Numbered from the stretch's first letter, positions 25,308-34,973 are shown. The stretch is 50,060 nucleotides of DNA from CAZEIW01 sp964512305 (GCA_964512305.1 CAZEIW010000023.1:1-50060), one strand, 5' to 3'. Program-made: numbers and translations. The notes: generated by a model not told the origin, from the letters alone.

Positions 25308-26519
25308 TCACTTCGACGCGTCGCCGACCTGCAGCACGACCGCCATCGCCGTGTCGCCCGCGGCGCATCCGACGAACAGTCCGTAGCCGCCGCCGCGCAG
25401 CACGAGTTCCTCGATCAGCTCGATGATGGCGCGCGTTCCCGTCGGGGCCTGCGGATGGCCCCACACCAGCGAGCAGCCGTAGTTGTTCATCGACATCAGG
25501 TCGACGCCCGTCTGCTTCGCGAAGAAGATGTCGTTCACCGCGAACGGGTTGTGCGTCTTGATCGCCGACAGCTGGCGGACGCTGCGCCCGGCCTGCTCCA
25601 GCGCGCGCTGCGCCGCCGGGAGCGTGGCCTCGGGCATGTTCGCGAGGGCGGCCCGCCCGAGACCGAAGCCGTGCAGCCGCACGGCGATCGCGGGGTCGGC
25701 CGACAGCTGCCGGGCCCTTTCACGTGTCGTGACCACGAGCGCCGCGTTGCCGTCGGCCGGATGCGTCTGGCCGCCGAACGTGACCGTGCCACCCTCGATC
25801 ACCGGTCTCAACGCCGCGAGGCCCTCGGGCGTCGACCGGCCGACGCCTTCGTCGCCCTGCAGCGTGGCCACGGTCTTCCTGAAATTCGGCGCCGGGACCT
25901 CGAACGGCAGTGTCATGAACCGCCTGAGGAAAGCCGAATCGTCGGCCTGCGCCGCGCGGTACTGCTCCTCGCGCCGCAGCACGACCTCGTGCTGCTGGGC
26001 GGTCGTGATGCCGTGGCGGGCTGCGACGTTCTCCGCGGTCTTCACCATCGAATGACCGCCTAGCGGGTCGCAGCCGAAGTTGTCGAGCACCCAGTCCTCC
26101 GCCGCGCCGGTGCCGCCCGGGCCCTTCGGGTTCGGGTAGTAGACGTGCGGGCCGTTGGACGTGCGATCGCAATTGATCACGAGGGCGGTGCTCGCCATGC
26201 CGGCCTCGATCTCCTGCGCTGCTGCAAGCAGGGTGCGAACGCCGGTGGCGCAGGCCTGCATCAGCGTCGGCCCGCCCGCCTGCGGTGCGCCGGCCAGGCC
26301 CATCAGCCACGGCATCCCGTAGAACGAGTGCTTCTGCGGCACCGAGATGCCGAGCACCCCGTAGTCGAACACCGCAGGGTCGATGCCGCGCTTCGTCAGC
26401 TCGCGGCGGGCGACGTGAGCGCCGAACTCGATGCTGTGCAGCCCCGCGAGACTGCCCTGCCAGCGCGCGAACGGCGTGCTCCAGTAGGCACCGTAGGGAA
26501 TTTCGGCCTTGTAGTTCAT
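25308..26519 (-). CDS. Thiolase family protein (acetyl-CoA acyltransferase)
   Basis: A 403-residue thiolase. The nucleophile Cys is in LMQACATGVRT (about residue 90), the His of the second motif in NNYGCSLVWGHPQAPTGTRA, and the third motif in VGCAAGDTAM. Its N-terminus (IPYGAYWSTPFARWQGSLAGLHSIEFG) is unlike FadA and resembles the thiolases of aromatic degradation clusters. It would cleave 2-aminobenzoylacetyl-CoA to anthraniloyl-CoA and acetyl-CoA. It lies 44-59 bases before the ligase, depending on the ligase start, and 46 bases after the GntR gene. Confidence 0.88.
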   Translation of the reverse strand: MNYKAEIPYGAYWSTPFARWQGSLAGLHSIEFGAHVARRELTKRGIDPAVFDYGVLGISVPQKHSFYGMPWLMGLAGAPQAGGPTLMQACATGVRTLLAAAQEIEAGMASTALVINCDRTSNGPHVYYPNPKGPGGTGAAEDWVLDNFGCDPLGGHSMVKTAENVAARHGITTAQQHEVVLRREEQYRAAQADDSAFLRRFMTLPFEVPAPNFRKTVATLQGDEGVGRSTPEGLAALRPVIEGGTVTFGGQTHPADGNAALVVTTRERARQLSADPAIAVRLHGFGLGRAALANMPEATLPAAQRALEQAGRSVRQLSAIKTHNPFAVNDIFFAKQTGVDLMSMNNYGCSLVWGHPQAPTGTRAIIELIEELVLRGGGYGLFVGCAAGDTAMAVVLQVGDASK

Positions 26520-26565
26520 GTGCCCTGCTTCCGCGCTGTTTCCGCGCCGTTTCCGATACCGATGT

Positions 26566-27249
26566 CTATGCGGCCTCGGGCCCCATCAGGCCGACCGCCT
26601 CGATGAACGCCCGCTTGGCCTCGGTCAGGTGGTCGCGCATCGCGGCGCCCGCGGCCTCGCCGTCGCCCGCCTCCAGGGCATTCGTGATCCGCTTGAGGCC
26701 CTTGAGCACGATGTTGCGGACCCTGGGGCTCCCGAGCGTCAGCGCGCGGATCTGCTGCATGTGGTCGGCGTACTGCTCGACGACCTTGACGAGGCGCTGG
26801 TTCGGGACGAGGGCGAGCCAGGCGGCCCGGAATCGCACGTTGGCCTCGCGGAAGGCGTCGGCATCGCCGGCCTTGTGGGCGGCGGCGGCGGCGGCCAGCG
26901 CGTCCGAGATCGACTTGCGCGCGCCCTTGTCGGCAGTCAGGCGGGCGATGTCGCGGACCGCGGCCGGCTCGATCAGGAACCGGATCTCGTAGATGTCTTC
27001 GATGTCGTCGAGCCCGAGTGCCGGCACGACGAAGCTGCGGCCGTCGGAGGCGAGCAGCCCTTCGCTTCCGAGGCGGGCGAGCGCCTCGCGCACCGGCGTG
27101 CGCGAGACGCCGAGCTGCGCGGCGAGCGACACTTCCTGCAGCGTCTGTCCGGACCCGATCAGGCCGCTGCGCAGGTTGTCGCGCAGCGTCCGGTAGACCT
27201 GGTCGCCCAGCGAGACCGGGCGGTCGACGGGCTTCAGCGCAGGCGCCAC
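26566..27249 (-). CDS. GntR family regulator, FCD (FadR) subfamily (GTG start)
   Basis: A 227-residue regulator. The winged helix occupies residues 10-75 with the characteristic QEVSLAAQLGVSRTPVREALARLGSEGLL (split recognition region), followed by an all-helical FCD ligand domain with Asp and His residues suited to metal or carboxylate binding. GTG 27249 follows GGAGA at eight bases. The gene lies inside the run, between the flavin oxidoreductase and the thiolase, so it probably controls its own operon. The tandem GTATAC repeats in front of the first gene (30160-30199) are its likely operators. Effector expected to be indoleacetate or a CoA ester of the pathway (inference). Confidence 0.9.
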   Translation of the reverse strand: MAPALKPVDRPVSLGDQVYRTLRDNLRSGLIGSGQTLQEVSLAAQLGVSRTPVREALARLGSEGLLASDGRSFVVPALGLDDIEDIYEIRFLIEPAAVRDIARLTADKGARKSISDALAAAAAAHKAGDADAFREANVRFRAAWLALVPNQRLVKVVEQYADHMQQIRALTLGSPRVRNIVLKGLKRITNALEAGDGEAAGAAMRDHLTEAKRAFIEAVGLMGPEAA

Positions 27250-27262
27250 GGACCGATCTCCA

Positions 27263-29242
27263 TCAGATTCTCACGCCGAGGCGATAGCCTTCGTGGATCG
27301 CCGCGTCCAGGCCGCGGGCGATGACGGCATCGCCGGCACCGTGCAGCTCGTCGACCATCCACTGGAATTCGTGGAAGACGTCGTGGTTGGGCCTGCGCGG
27401 GCCAGCGACGATCACCGTGTCGGCGCCCACAAGCGTCTCCTCGCCCTTGGCGCTGCGGACCAGCGCGCCATCGAGCGACACCTTCACCAGCCGCGTCGAG
27501 GTGAGCGTGCGGATCCCCAGCTCTTCGACCCAGGCGGAGTGGCGCCACTTGAACGACGGCATCACGTCGCCGGCGATCCGCTTGTCCTCCTCGACCAGGA
27601 CCACCACGTGCCCGCGCTTCGTGAGCGACTCCGCCAGCGTGAGGCCGATCTTGCCGGCGCCGATCATCACGACCCGGGCGCCCGGCGCGATTGTGCCGCG
27701 GGCGACATCGAGGGCATCGACCAGAAGCCCGGCGCCCTCGACGTAGCGGTAGTGCTCCATGTCGGTGCGCGCGCCGGCCGCCACCAGGCAGGCGTCGTAC
27801 TGGTGCAGCACGCTGCGCATGAACTTGGCGTTCGCCTCGGTATTGAACCTGACCTCGATGCCGAGCTTCTTCGCCATGACCTCGTAGTGCCGGACCACGC
27901 TCAACAGGTCATCCGGCCTGGCGAGGTCGTTTCCGGCGTAGCCGAGCAGGCTGCCGCCGATCCGGTCCGATTTCTCGAACACGGTGACGTCGTGGCCGCG
28001 CTTCTTCGCCGTGATCGCGGCCTCCATGCCCGCCGGGCCGGCGCCGATCACCATGATTCGCTTCTTCACCGCGGCCGGCGTGATCCGGTACTCCGGCTCG
28101 ACCTCGTGACCCAGGGCCGGGTTCATCGTGCAGGTGTACGGCAGGTCGCGGAACAGGCGCGAGAGGCAGTTGAGCGATCCGATGCAGCGGCGCGCCTCGT
28201 CCAGCCTGTCTTCCGCGGCCTTGTGGATCAGTTCCGGGTCCGCCAGCAGCGGGCGGCAGACCTCCCAGAAGTCGAACACGCCGTCGCGTATGCACTGGTC
28301 CGCCATCACGGGATCGGGCAGGCGGTTGCCGAACGTGATGAGCGTGTCGGGGAAAAGGCTCTTCGCCTTGGCCGACAGGTAGTTCCAGTGACCCGGCGGG
28401 ACGTCGCGGCCGATCGATGACTCGGGCGCCTCCTGCCAGCCGACGGTGACGGAGATCATGTCGACGCCGCAATCGACCGCCTGCTGCATCAGCTCGAAGC
28501 AGTCGTCCTCGCTGTTGCCGCCCCAGCGATCCATCAGCTCAGCGCCGTTGAGACGGATCACCAGCGGGTTTTCGGGCGTGGCCTGCTTGATCGCGTCGAT
28601 CAGCTCGCGCATGAAGCGGCCGCGGTTGTGCAGCGAGCCGCCGTATTCGTCGGTGCGCTGGTTCGTGAAGGAGGAGTTGAAGTTGGCCAGCAGGTAGCCC
28701 ATGAAGCTGGTCACTTCGGTGCCGTCGAAACCGGCGCGGACGGCGCGCCGCGCCGCCTCGGCGTGCTGCCGGACGATGCCCTGGATCTGGTCTTTCGTGA
28801 CTTCGCGCGGCGGGCGGAAATGAGGCAGGGTCTGCGGAACCACGGAGGGCTGGATGCAGTAGCCGAGGTCGATGCCGCCGTAGCGCCCGGCATGCAGGAT
28901 CTGCTGGATCGCGATGCCGCCGGCGTCGTGGATGTACCCGGCGATGGTCTCGAACTGCGGCAGGAACTTGTCGTCGAAAATGGCGACCTGGCGGAAATAC
29001 GCCTTGCCTTCGCCCAGGGGGTCCGGGTAGGCGCCCTGGTTGGTGATGATGCCGCAGCCGGTCGAGGCGATGACGCGCGTGCGGGCGAGCTCGCGCGGCG
29101 TGATGTGGCCGTCGCGCGCGTTGTAGTTCGAGACGCAGCAGGCCCCGTACTTGATCCTGTTCCTGGTCGCGAACCTGCCGAGCCGGCCTGGCTGGAACAG
29201 GTGGCCGAGCTTCAGTTCCCCCGGTTTGACCGTCACGCCCAT
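27263..29242 (-). CDS. NADH:flavin oxidoreductase / 2,4-dienoyl-CoA reductase-like (OYE family)
   Basis: A 659-residue protein with an FMN-binding TIM barrel (residues 1-370) and a C-terminal NAD(P)/FAD domain (IMVIGAGPAGMEAA near 395; VVMIGAGKIGLTLAE further on). The barrel keeps the QILHAGRYG and TNQRTDEYGGS segments and the Tyr of M-G-Y-L-L. The 4Fe-4S site of FadH-type enzymes (C-x2-C-x3-C-x11-C) is altered: C353, Ser356, C359 and C371, so one ligand is missing and the spacing is one residue shorter. ATG 29242 abuts the Shine-Dalgarno-like AGGGGAG; GTG 29236 would have better spacing. The substrate is not known; reduction of an unsaturated CoA ester in the aromatic pathway is likely. Confidence 0.85.
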   Translation of the reverse strand: MGVTVKPGELKLGHLFQPGRLGRFATRNRIKYGACCVSNYNARDGHITPRELARTRVIASTGCGIITNQGAYPDPLGEGKAYFRQVAIFDDKFLPQFETIAGYIHDAGGIAIQQILHAGRYGGIDLGYCIQPSVVPQTLPHFRPPREVTKDQIQGIVRQHAEAARRAVRAGFDGTEVTSFMGYLLANFNSSFTNQRTDEYGGSLHNRGRFMRELIDAIKQATPENPLVIRLNGAELMDRWGGNSEDDCFELMQQAVDCGVDMISVTVGWQEAPESSIGRDVPPGHWNYLSAKAKSLFPDTLITFGNRLPDPVMADQCIRDGVFDFWEVCRPLLADPELIHKAAEDRLDEARRCIGSLNCLSRLFRDLPYTCTMNPALGHEVEPEYRITPAAVKKRIMVIGAGPAGMEAAITAKKRGHDVTVFEKSDRIGGSLLGYAGNDLARPDDLLSVVRHYEVMAKKLGIEVRFNTEANAKFMRSVLHQYDACLVAAGARTDMEHYRYVEGAGLLVDALDVARGTIAPGARVVMIGAGKIGLTLAESLTKRGHVVVLVEEDKRIAGDVMPSFKWRHSAWVEELGIRTLTSTRLVKVSLDGALVRSAKGEETLVGADTVIVAGPRRPNHDVFHEFQWMVDELHGAGDAVIARGLDAAIHEGYRLGVRI

Positions 29243-29264
29243 CTCCCCTGCCCGCAGCGCTTCC

Positions 29265-29657
29265 TCAATCGGGAACGACAGCGGTGACTTCGATCTCGAC
29301 CTTCGCGCCGGGCTCGACGAAGCCGGCCACCTGCACCGCCGTCATCGCCGGAAAATGGCGGCCGATGATCTCGCGGTAGACCTCGCCGATCTCGCGCAGG
29401 CGCGCGTTGTACTCGGCCTGGTCGGCGACGTACCAGTTCATCCGCACGATGTGTTCCGGCCTTGCATCGCCCTGCGCCAGCACGGCCACGACGTTCGACA
29501 GCGACTGCCGGACCTGGCCGACGAGGTCCCCGGTGCGGAAGCATCCCCGCTCGTCCCAGCCGACCTGCCCGGCCACGAACACCATCCGGCCGCGCGCGCC
29601 GATGCCGTTGGAGTACCCCTTCGGGCGCGCCCAGTTCGCGGGGTTCAGTATCTCCAT
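29265..29657 (-). CDS. RidA family protein
   Basis: A 130-residue protein of the RidA/YjgF/UK114 family, with YSNGIGARGRMVFVAGQVGWD at the start and FPAMTAVQVAGFVEPGAKVEIEVTAVVPD at the end (parts shown only to identify the fold). RidA proteins form trimers; the best-known members hydrolyse reactive enamines and imines to ketones and ammonia, using an Arg of the R-x-x-V/I region near the C-terminus. That Arg is not evident here (the segment reads AVQVAGF), so a classic deaminase activity is uncertain. It is three bases from the thioesterase stop and part of the front module of the run, and an enamine arising in ring degradation could be its target. Confidence 0.85.
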   Translation of the reverse strand: MEILNPANWARPKGYSNGIGARGRMVFVAGQVGWDERGCFRTGDLVGQVRQSLSNVVAVLAQGDARPEHIVRMNWYVADQAEYNARLREIGEVYREIIGRHFPAMTAVQVAGFVEPGAKVEIEVTAVVPD

Positions 29658-29660
29658 GGC

Positions 29661-30173
29661 TCAGCCCATCCTCATCGATGCGTCCGGCGCCTGCCGGGCG
29701 CTGGCGCGCCGGTAGGCGTCGAGGCGCGCCCGGGCGTCGTCGGGGATCGGTATCGACTTGAAGGTCTCGAGCGACAGCGTCACCAGGGTGACGGCGCCCT
29801 TCAGGCACAGCTGGCCTTCGACCTCGCCGGTGACCGCGATCGAGATCGATGCGCGGCCGAATGCTTCCAGGTGCAGCGTGAGCGCGAGCAGGTCGCCGAT
29901 CCTCGTCGGCCGCACGAACTCGCAGCCGACCTTGACCGAGGGAAACGCGACCTTGCGCTCGCTGATCAGCCGCGCGTAGCTGATGCCGATCCAGTGATCG
30001 AACCAGTCTTCGACCAGGGCCTGGAACATGTCGAAGTACCGCGGGTAGTACACGATCCCCGCCATGTCCGTATGCATGAACCGGATGGGGTACTTCGCCG
30101 TGAACGGCGCTTCCGGGCCGCTGCGCTCGGAGTCGCGCTCATGGATGGGCTGCCCGGCGGACACCGTATACAT
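29661..30173 (-). CDS. Acyl-CoA thioesterase, 4-hydroxybenzoyl-CoA thioesterase-like
   Basis: A 170-residue hotdog-fold thioesterase. The family motif (aromatic)-x-D-x-D/A-x-x-G-I-V-Y/F-Y-P-R-Y appears as RFMHTDMAGIVYYPRYF (residues 31-47), with the catalytic Asp in HTDMAG. The rest (VAFPSVKVGCEFVRPTRIGD) is typical. It is the first gene of the 18-gene run. Its ATG (30173) lies inside the first of two 20-bp operator-like repeats; there is no ribosome-binding site of note, so a short or leaderless message is possible. Likely role: release of CoA from an aryl-CoA such as anthraniloyl-CoA (inference). Confidence 0.85.
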   Translation of the reverse strand: MYTVSAGQPIHERDSERSGPEAPFTAKYPIRFMHTDMAGIVYYPRYFDMFQALVEDWFDHWIGISYARLISERKVAFPSVKVGCEFVRPTRIGDLLALTLHLEAFGRASISIAVTGEVEGQLCLKGAVTLVTLSLETFKSIPIPDDARARLDAYRRASARQAPDASMRMG

Positions 30174-30199
30174 AGCGTGGACACTGTATACATGGCGTC
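30160..30199. promoter_or_regulatory. Tandem operator-like repeats with GTATAC cores
   Basis: Two consecutive 20-base copies stand head to tail: GACACCGTATACATAGCGTG (30160-30179) and GACACTGTATACATGGCGTC (30180-30199), 17 of 20 identical. Each holds the palindrome GTATAC, the second within TGTATACA. Exact spacing of 20 bases (about two helical turns) suits cooperative binding of dimers on one DNA face. Such palindromes are of the kind bound by FadR-type GntR regulators, and one is encoded in the operon. The TATACA on the minus strand could also serve as the -10 element, so binding would block transcription. Confidence 0.65.
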
Positions 30200-30229
30200 G
30201 ACGCCGGCACGGACCTGCCGCGCCGGCGT

Positions 30230-30243
30230 TTGATCCCGGTCAA
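30230..30243. promoter_or_regulatory. FNR/DNR-type box upstream of the catabolic run
   Basis: TTGAT-CCCG-GTCAA matches the FNR/ANR/DNR consensus TTGAT-N4-ATCAA with one base changed, the variant common for ANR/DNR sites. Its centre is 63 bases upstream of the first start codon and about 57 from a start site predicted from the TATACA in the operator. It would link the run to low oxygen or nitrogen oxides through a Crp/Fnr protein. Confidence 0.55.
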
Positions 30244-30304
30244 TGATCGGCGCCTGGGCCGAACGGCAATGAGACGCGTTTCGTCCCGACACCCGACCGG
30301 GCAA

Positions 30305-31084
30305 TCAATCGGGCAGGACGCAATCCCCCAGGGCGACTTCGCCGCCGCCGGTGACTTCGGCGTACACGCCGAGGTCTGCGTGCCCGAACGCCTTGCGCAG
30401 GGCCGCCGGCACGCGCGCGTCGCGGACCGCGGTCGACGGATTGACCTCCGTCGCCGCGCACCGCTCGGTGCGCGACACGACGTGCAGGCGGGCGCCGCCG
30501 AACGCAAGCTGCGAGTCCACCCAGCCGAACTCGGCCCACGCGGACGCGCCATCGATGTAGAAGTTCGCCCGGAAGCGGGCCGGGTCGAGCGCGACACCCA
30601 TCGCTTCCTCGAGCGCGCGGATGCTGGCCAGGTTCACGACGGAGACGTACTTGTACGTGCCCGCATTCGGCCTTCGGCTCGCGTTCGAGAGCGTGTCGGC
30701 TCCTGCGTCGACCACCCTGGGCGCGCGGGGCATCGTGTCGCGCAGGAACACGGCGAAGAACCGATCGATCGATTCGCGGCCCGCGGCTTCGGTGATCCGG
30801 GCGCGCAGAAGCAACCGGCCGTCGCGCTCGATCGTCAGATCGCCGCTCGCTTCGTCGAACCGGGTCTGCAGCTGGGCCAGCTTCTCCTCGCGCATCAGCA
30901 TCACGAAGTGGGTCTTGGGCAGCCACTCGAACCGGTCGGAGTCAAAACCGGTTTCGGCCCGCGCGAGCGCGAAGCGCCGATCGTGCGGCAGGCACTCGCC
31001 CGGCGTCAGCGCGACACGCACCATGGGCTCGGCGCTCATCCCTTTCACCGGGTAACGACAGATTCTCGTGACGCTAATCGACAT
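30305..31084 (-). CDS. MOSC domain protein (YcbX-like)
   Basis: A 259-residue protein with the N-terminal beta-barrel MOSC_N domain (ISVTRICRYPVKGMSAE, residues 3-19; LPHDRRFALARAETGFD) and a C-terminal MOSC domain (NLASIRALEEAMG; FRANFYIDGASAWAEFGW; CAATEVNP). The Cys of RCAATEVNP is at the place of the conserved MOSC Cys. Family members handle or bind sulfurated molybdenum cofactor, some as amidoxime or N-hydroxylamine reductases. It overlaps the acetyltransferase stop by 11 bases. It lies outside the catabolic run and before its promoter, so any link to the run's molybdenum hydroxylase is only positional. Confidence 0.82.
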   Translation of the reverse strand: MSISVTRICRYPVKGMSAEPMVRVALTPGECLPHDRRFALARAETGFDSDRFEWLPKTHFVMLMREEKLAQLQTRFDEASGDLTIERDGRLLLRARITEAAGRESIDRFFAVFLRDTMPRAPRVVDAGADTLSNASRRPNAGTYKYVSVVNLASIRALEEAMGVALDPARFRANFYIDGASAWAEFGWVDSQLAFGGARLHVVSRTERCAATEVNPSTAVRDARVPAALRKAFGHADLGVYAEVTGGGEVALGDCVLPD

Positions 31085-31544
31085 TGCCGGATCCGCCGAC
31101 GGTCTTTTGCATGAAAAGGCTGAGCGGATCATCCGTGTAGTCCGCGAACGGTCCGCAGCGAACATAACCGGCGCGGGCGTACAGCCCAAGCGCCTCCGGC
31201 TGGCTGATGCCGGTCTCGAGGCGGACGGTTCTGCAGCCGCGCCGCACCGCCTCGGCTTCGAGGAAGGCCAGCACGGCCTTCCCGACGCCGTGCCCGCGGC
31301 CCTGCGGCCGGACGTACATGCGCTTGAGCTCGCCGACCCCGTCGCCAAGGACCATCGCGCCGCAGCCGAGCGCGAAACCTTGGGGGCCCCGGGCGACCGC
31401 GAACAGGACGTTCGGCCGGGCCAGCGCCGCGATGTCGATGCCGTGATTGCTCTCGGGCGGATACAGTTCCGCCAGGTAGGCGTCGAGCTCGACGATCAGC
31501 GCGACGATCTCGGGCTGTTCCGGTCTCTCGAGGGTGATGTGCAT
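31074..31544 (-). CDS. GNAT family N-acetyltransferase
   Basis: A 156-residue acetyltransferase. The acetyl-CoA-binding motif A is ELKRMYVRPQGRGHGVGKAVL (about residues 73-92; Q/R-x-x-G-x-G/A as QGRGHG), motif B is seen in ALGLYARAGYVRCGPFADY, and the N-terminal region HITLERPEQPEIVALIVELDAYLAELYPPES is typical of the PaiA/YobR-like small group with the P-P-E-S segment. ATG 31544. The acceptor (amine, peptide or small molecule) cannot be read. Overlap with the MOSC gene indicates co-transcription. Confidence 0.85.
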   Translation of the reverse strand: MHITLERPEQPEIVALIVELDAYLAELYPPESNHGIDIAALARPNVLFAVARGPQGFALGCGAMVLGDGVGELKRMYVRPQGRGHGVGKAVLAFLEAEAVRRGCRTVRLETGISQPEALGLYARAGYVRCGPFADYTDDPLSLFMQKTVGGSGNVD

Positions 31545-31645
31545 CGCGCGCGGACGATAGCAGACGCCCGGCGACGGACGATGGACCTCCGTGGTCCGGC
31601 AGGGAAGAGCTTAGCCGGCGCCTGCGCGGAGCGCCCGCGCGCGCG

Positions 31646-31843
31646 TCACGCCGATTTCTTGACGGCGCAGGTGCTCAGCCCGAGCACGCTGTAGAGCGGG
31701 CAGGTGCCGACGGCGCCGGTGACGAGCGGCACCACGCCGATCCAGCCCCACGCGCCGATCGTGCCCATCAAGGTGAGCGCGATCAGCGCCACGCCCACGA
31801 CGATCCGCAATACCCGGTCCAGCCCGCCTTCGTTGGTCTTCAT
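31646..31843 (-). CDS. DUF2892 (YgaP-like) small membrane protein
   Basis: A 65-residue protein with two hydrophobic helices (RIVVGVALIALTLMGT and GWIGVVPLVTGAVG), starting MKTNEGGLDRVLR and containing the conserved TGAVGTCPLYSVLGLST. This is the DUF2892 inner-membrane family, often attached to rhodanese domains or placed with redox-sensing regulators. The TC-x-L-Y segment with its Cys, and a second Cys in STCAVKK, are typical. Its promoter region holds a CRP-like palindrome and an FNR-type box, so it is probably controlled by the Crp/Fnr protein encoded just upstream. Confidence 0.85.
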   Translation of the reverse strand: MKTNEGGLDRVLRIVVGVALIALTLMGTIGAWGWIGVVPLVTGAVGTCPLYSVLGLSTCAVKKSA

Positions 31844-31900
31844 TGCCGCATCTCCGATGAGGTGATATCGGCTCGATTGCAGCATCGGCGGCGCGCCGCG

Positions 31901-31920
31901 TCTGTGACCTCGGTCACAGA
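31901..31920. promoter_or_regulatory. Perfect 20-bp CRP-type palindrome
   Basis: TCTGTGACC-TC-GGTCACAGA is a perfect 9-2-9 inverted repeat and contains TGTGA-N6-TCACA, the CRP consensus. It lies 58 bases upstream of the DUF2892 start, between that gene and the end of the Crp/Fnr gene. If an FNR-type box at 31935-31948 activates from -41.5, this palindrome would cover the -10 region, suggesting repression; it could also be an activator site for another start. Confidence 0.65.
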
Positions 31921-31934
31921 GGTTCGCCGGGCGC

Positions 31935-31948
31935 TTGATTCAGGTCAA
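31935..31948. promoter_or_regulatory. FNR/DNR-type box upstream of DUF2892
   Basis: TTGAT-TCAG-GTCAA has the same TTGAT-N4-GTCAA form as the box before the catabolic run. It overlaps the last codons of the Crp/Fnr gene and lies about 98 bases upstream of the DUF2892 start. The regulator encoded here has the E-x-x-S-R recognition pattern expected to bind TTGAT half-sites. Confidence 0.6.
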
Positions 31949-32611
31949 GCCGCCGGCCTGGCGGCGCAGCGCATCCGCATCGAGCACGTCGATGTGCTCG
32001 CGCTGCAGCGCGACCAACCCCTGCTCGGCGAATCCCTTGAGCAGGCGGCTGACGATCTCGCGCACGCTGCCCAGCTCGTCGGCGAGCTGCTGATGCGTTG
32101 CGCGCACCGTCGGGCCGCGCTGCAGGAGCAGCGCCGCGAGGCGCTGGTCGAGCTTGCGGAAGGCGACCTCCTCGATCAGCTGCATCAGCGCAGCGATGCG
32201 GTCGGCGAACAGCGCGAACACAAAGCGCCTGAAGGCCTCGAATTGAAGCAGCGGCGCGAAGCGCGGCGCCGGCAGCAAAGCCAGCAGGGTCTCGCTCTCG
32301 GCCACGCCGCGCGCGTTGTAGGCGCTGGCGCCCAGCAGGCAGCCGGTCGTGATGATGCAGCTGCCGCCGGGCGCGACCCGGTAGAGCGCTAGCTCGCGCC
32401 CGCTCGGCGCGGATTTGGAGACCCGGATCGACCCGCGCACCACGAACGGAAACCCCGGGCAGGCCTGGCGTTCGTCGAACACCGCGGCACCGGCAGGCAG
32501 CTCGAGCCACTGCAGCGCCGCAAGCAGCTCGGCGCGCGCCGCCGCGGGCAGCTCCGCCAGCACCGGATAGCGCTCGAACAGCTGCTCGGACAGCGCGCCG
32601 CCGGAACCCAT
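31940..32611 (-). CDS. Crp/Fnr family transcriptional regulator
   Basis: A 223-residue regulator with an N-terminal cyclic-nucleotide-binding-like beta roll (residues 20-130), a long dimer helix (RFVFALFADRIAALMQLIEEV) and a helix-turn-helix (THQQLADELGSVREIVSRLLKGF). The recognition helix has E-x-x-S-R (REIVSR), the pattern by which FNR reads TTGAT. The four Cys ligands of FNR's iron-sulfur cluster are absent; the three Cys present (about 51, 83 and 90) do not match. It is therefore more like DNR or a related sensor than an FNR oxygen sensor. It follows parC by 22 bases on the same strand. Boxes of FNR type lie at 30230-30243 and 31935-31948. Confidence 0.88.
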   Translation of the reverse strand: MGSGGALSEQLFERYPVLAELPAAARAELLAALQWLELPAGAAVFDERQACPGFPFVVRGSIRVSKSAPSGRELALYRVAPGGSCIITTGCLLGASAYNARGVAESETLLALLPAPRFAPLLQFEAFRRFVFALFADRIAALMQLIEEVAFRKLDQRLAALLLQRGPTVRATHQQLADELGSVREIVSRLLKGFAEQGLVALQREHIDVLDADALRRQAGGLT

Positions 32612-32633
32612 GATGCGCGGGACGTCGGACGGA

Positions 32634-34973
<2,340 letters not shown>

